Shown here piece by piece: positions 6,360-8,025 of a stretch of DNA of 8,025 nt. The notes under the pieces were generated by a model that searched no databases, had not been told where the DNA came from, and saw only the letters and a list, made by a program, of their open reading frames with translations. The DNA is from Candidatus Aminicenantota bacterium. GTDB taxonomy: Bacteria > Acidobacteriota > Aminicenantia > S016-38. The stretch lies in assembly GCA_027062035.1 (NCBI GenBank), contig JAMOUL010000224.1, positions 1-8,025 of the forward strand, written 5' to 3'. Made by a program: the position numbers and the translations under genes. How positions within the stretch are numbered: position 1 is the first letter of the stretch; each line of letters begins with the position of its first letter.

Positions 6360-6658
6360 AATTTTTCCTCCACTGATTTAATTTTTTCTTCCATATGCAG
6401 ATCTTTATCCCTCCTCTCATCCACTGTAATTCTTGTTGATACCCTTAAGGCTCCCATTTTGAATGGAACCTCATGCATGGCTTTTATAGCCTTAAATACT
6501 TCATCCCATTCTCCCTCTATTATAGTTGCCATGGGAGTGAGGTGGGTTTTGAGATTAAAGCTCCTTAAAACCCTTTCCACCTCTGCCACGTATTTGCTTA
6601 AACTCGGAGAACAGGTTCCCAGAGGAACGACTGTTACCTCTGCTATAATTCTACCCAT
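6356..6658 (-). CDS. MTH1187-family thiamine-binding protein
   Basis: This 100-residue protein belongs to the small MTH1187/YkoF-like family (formerly DUF77), a ferredoxin-like fold that assembles into tetramers; members have been found to bind thiamine, and the family is annotated as thiamine-binding. Family segments are the opening strand IIAEVTVVPLGTCSPSLSKYV (4-24), LKTHLTPMATIIEGEWDEVF (36-55) and MGALRVSTRITVDERRDK (68-85). It is cytosolic, with no signal or membrane helix. Length is typical. The start is fixed by AGGAGG 5 nt upstream (minus strand, 6664-6669). It is the first gene of a two-gene unit with the four-helix membrane protein (ATGA overlap) and faces away from the aldehyde dehydrogenase gene. 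No thiamine-pyrophosphate riboswitch fits in the 97-bp gap upstream. Role in thiamine buffering, transport or sensing is inferred from family only. Confidence 0.9.
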   Translation of the reverse strand: MGRIIAEVTVVPLGTCSPSLSKYVAEVERVLRSFNLKTHLTPMATIIEGEWDEVFKAIKAMHEVPFKMGALRVSTRITVDERRDKDLHMEEKIKSVEEKL

Positions 6659-6694
6659 TTCTACCTCCTTAATAAATTATAATATAATCGAAAC

Positions 6695-6742
6695 ATGGGA
6701 ATTTTTATAAAGAAATTTTTCAGGGGGGAAATTCAGTTTTGA
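6695..6742 (+). other. Possible 15-codon leader ORF upstream of the aldehyde dehydrogenase gene
   Basis: An ATG at 6695 lies exactly 6 nt after TATAAT (6683-6688), where transcription would be expected to start, and opens a 15-codon frame (MGIFIKKFFRGEIQF) ending in TGA at 6740-6742, 2 nt before the AGGAGG of the next gene. There is no Shine-Dalgarno, so translation would have to be leaderless. The peptide is basic and aromatic with no run of one amino acid. It may well be chance; the geometry is the only support. Confidence 0.2.
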
Positions 6743-6744
6743 AA

Positions 6745-6750
6745 AGGAGG
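6745..6750 (+). promoter_or_regulatory. Ribosome binding site of the aldehyde dehydrogenase gene
   Basis: AAAGGAGG ends 5 nt before the ATG at 6756, which decides the start. It lies directly after the stop of the possible 15-codon leader ORF. Confidence 0.8.
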
Positions 6751-6755
6751 ATTTT

Positions 6756-8025
6756 ATGAAAACCGGTAATTTTGTCAATGGTAAATTTGTGGATTCGCCC
6801 AATAAAATTATAAGTATTTCCCCTTCAACAGAGGAGCCTATTTCTGAGGTCTCCGTAGCAGAAGGAAACCTGATAGAGGAAGCCCTTGAGGCTGCCTGGA
6901 AGGGAAGAAGGAAAAGAGAGCCCAGGAGTAAATTCGAGAGGTTAAGGGAAATTCTATCTGATAGGGCAGAGGAGATCGCGAAATTAATTGCCATAGAACA
7001 GGGAAAGCCTGTAGTAGAAGCCCTGGCTACAGAAATATATCCCTCTTTATCGGCAATAGATTTTCTTCTTGATAAGGGAGATTCCTTCCTTGAACCTGAA
7101 GAAATAGTTCCACACGATCCCATGTTCCGGGGGAGAAATGCATATCTTGTATATCAGAATCTTGGAATTGCCATGGTTATTTCTCCCTGGAATTATCCAT
7201 TCGGCATTCCTTTCCTTGACATAATACAACTTATTTATGCCGGGATCCCTGTTGTATTCAGACCCTCAACATCCACTCCACTGATAGGTCTTGCTATAGG
7301 CGAACTTTTCCATGATGCCGGTTTTTCTCCCTGCTCTCTCCAGGTATTAATAATTCCTCACAGGGAAGCAGAGCAAATTTTACGGGATAGGAGAATTTCC
7401 CATGTGCTTTTTACCGGAAGCGTTGCCGTGGGAAGAAAAATAGGACAGATAGCTGGAGAGGGGTTAAAGAAGGCGGTTCTTGAATTGGGTGGAAAGGATA
7501 CAATGATAGTTCTGGAAGATGCGGACATAGAAAGGGCCGCTGCAGGGGTTGCATGGGCAGGTTTTATGAACGCAGGTCAGACATGTGCTTCTGTGGAAAG
7601 GGTGCTGGTTCACAAAAAGATAGGGGAGAAGTTCCTTAATCTTTTGAAGGAAAAGGTTGAGAAGATTGTAATAGGGGACCCACTTAATCCAGAGACAGAA
7701 ATGGGTCCTCTGATTTCAGAAGCTCAAAGGGTAAATATCATGGAACAACTAAAGGAAGCCGAGAAAATGGGTGCTGAGAAGATTCTGGGAGATGGTATAC
7801 CCTTTCCGAAGGGCTTCTATTTAAGTCCACATATATACAGGAATGTACCCGAAAATACAAAACTCTGGCGTGAAGAAACCTTCGGTCCTGTGGTTGTGAT
7901 AAGAGAATTTGAAAACGAAGAAGAAGCTATTTCCATTGCAAATGATACCAATTATGGATTAACCGCTTCTGTCTGGACAAGAAACAGAAAACGGGCAAGG
8001 AAAATCGCAGAGGCTCTGGAAGCAG
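6756..8025 (+). CDS. NAD(P)-dependent aldehyde dehydrogenase (cut by right window edge)
   Basis: The visible 423 codons encode a cytosolic aldehyde dehydrogenase of the general ALDH superfamily, oxidising an aldehyde to its acid with NAD(P). Catalytic residues are present: N146 in SPWNYP, E243 in ELGGKD and C277 in NAGQTCAS, with FTGSVAVG (219-226) in the cofactor fold and EETFGPV (373-379) near the active site. The position that is usually lysine in VV-x-KPS (adenosine-ribose contact) is arginine here (R169, VVFRPSTSTP). Typical members are about 480-530 residues, so the end is missing. The start follows AAAGGAGG at ideal spacing. The overall pattern resembles the succinate-semialdehyde/medium-chain aldehyde branch, but substrate cannot be assigned. 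It diverges from the thiamine-binding gene; nothing downstream is visible to indicate a pathway. Confidence 0.95.
   Translation, partial: MKTGNFVNGKFVDSPNKIISISPSTEEPISEVSVAEGNLIEEALEAAWKGRRKREPRSKFERLREILSDRAEEIAKLIAIEQGKPVVEALATEIYPSLSAIDFLLDKGDSFLEPEEIVPHDPMFRGRNAYLVYQNLGIAMVISPWNYPFGIPFLDIIQLIYAGIPVVFRPSTSTPLIGLAIGELFHDAGFSPCSLQVLIIPHREAEQILRDRRISHVLFTGSVAVGRKIGQIAGEGLKKAVLELGGKDTMIVLEDADIERAAAGVAWAGFMNAGQTCASVERVLVHKKIGEKFLNLLKEKVEKIVIGDPLNPETEMGPLISEAQRVNIMEQLKEAEKMGAEKILGDGIPFPKGFYLSPHIYRNVPENTKLWREETFGPVVVIREFENEEEAISIANDTNYGLTASVWTRNRKRARKIAEALEA

Larger units (their letters stand above)
6659..6755. promoter_or_regulatory. Divergent AT-rich promoter region, thiamine-binding gene / aldehyde dehydrogenase gene
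   Basis: The 97-bp gap contains overlapping -10-like hexamers around 6676-6688. On the plus strand TATAAT occurs at 6678-6683 and 6683-6688; on the minus strand TATAAT occurs at 6676-6681 and TATATT at 6681-6686. No convincing -35 or TG extension accompanies them. The minus TATAAT would start transcription within the ribosome site, so TATATT is the better candidate for the thiamine-binding gene. The plus site at 6683-6688 predicts a start near 6695 and a leader of about 60 nt for the aldehyde dehydrogenase gene. Confidence 0.5.

Noticed and set aside
6659..6755. Thiamine-pyrophosphate riboswitch upstream of the thiamine-binding gene
   Set aside because: The gap is too short once the divergent promoter is allowed for, and no CUGAGA-type core is visible on the minus strand.
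6677..7123. 148-codon minus-strand open frame
   Set aside because: It is antisense to the aldehyde dehydrogenase start, is serine-rich and low in character, and runs through the promoter region of the divergent genes.
1..8025. CRISPR array, tRNA, rRNA, insertion sequence or prophage
   Set aside because: No regularly spaced repeats, terminal inverted repeats, transposase or phage-like proteins were seen on either strand, and nearly all bases lie in recognisable genes.

Overview
The window looks like ordinary chromosomal DNA from a bacterium, probably a thermophilic or at least AT-leaning lineage. In the genes I translated, arginine is mostly AGA/AGG, ATA is common for isoleucine, and Lys/Glu/Ile/Arg are abundant. 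Shine-Dalgarno sites are good (AGGAGG 5 nt before several starts), genes are tightly packed, and DnaG, SPOR, slipin and Ntn-hydrolase proteins are all bacterial types. I cannot name the genus. No mobile element, CRISPR array, RNA gene or phage gene is visible, and no gene-free stretch is longer than 100 bases.

Left block (1-5354, all minus strand, read right to left): a DUF362-family protein, a slipin/SPFH membrane protein, a single-pass SPOR-domain protein, a membrane-anchored penicillin-acylase-family Ntn hydrolase, then the N-terminal third of DNA primase DnaG, cut by the left edge. Gaps are 12, 5, 10 and 31 nt, so this reads as one operon. Three of the genes encode envelope proteins (membrane scaffold, peptidoglycan-binding protein, amide hydrolase), joined to a replication gene.

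Middle (5355-5895): a 55-bp divergent promoter region with an extended -10 motif (TGnTATAAT) on each strand separates the left operon from a LeuD/HacB-type small subunit of an isopropylmalate/homoaconitate-class dehydratase. No large subunit lies in the window.

Right block (5892-8025): a minus-strand pair, an MTH1187-family thiamine-binding protein followed by a four-helix membrane protein, is coupled by an ATGA overlap. The membrane protein ends convergently on leuD, sharing a TTAA. A 97-bp AT-rich divergent region follows, then a plus-strand aldehyde dehydrogenase cut by the right edge. The aldehyde dehydrogenase leader contains a 15-codon ORF whose ATG lies 6 nt after a TATAAT.

Nothing here is a clear new defence or mobile system. 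The most interesting points are the promoter and start-codon geometry (possible leaderless starts), the four-helix protein with two similar Glu-containing helices next to a thiamine-binding protein, the unusual specificity loop of the LeuD-like protein, and the envelope genes upstream of dnaG.
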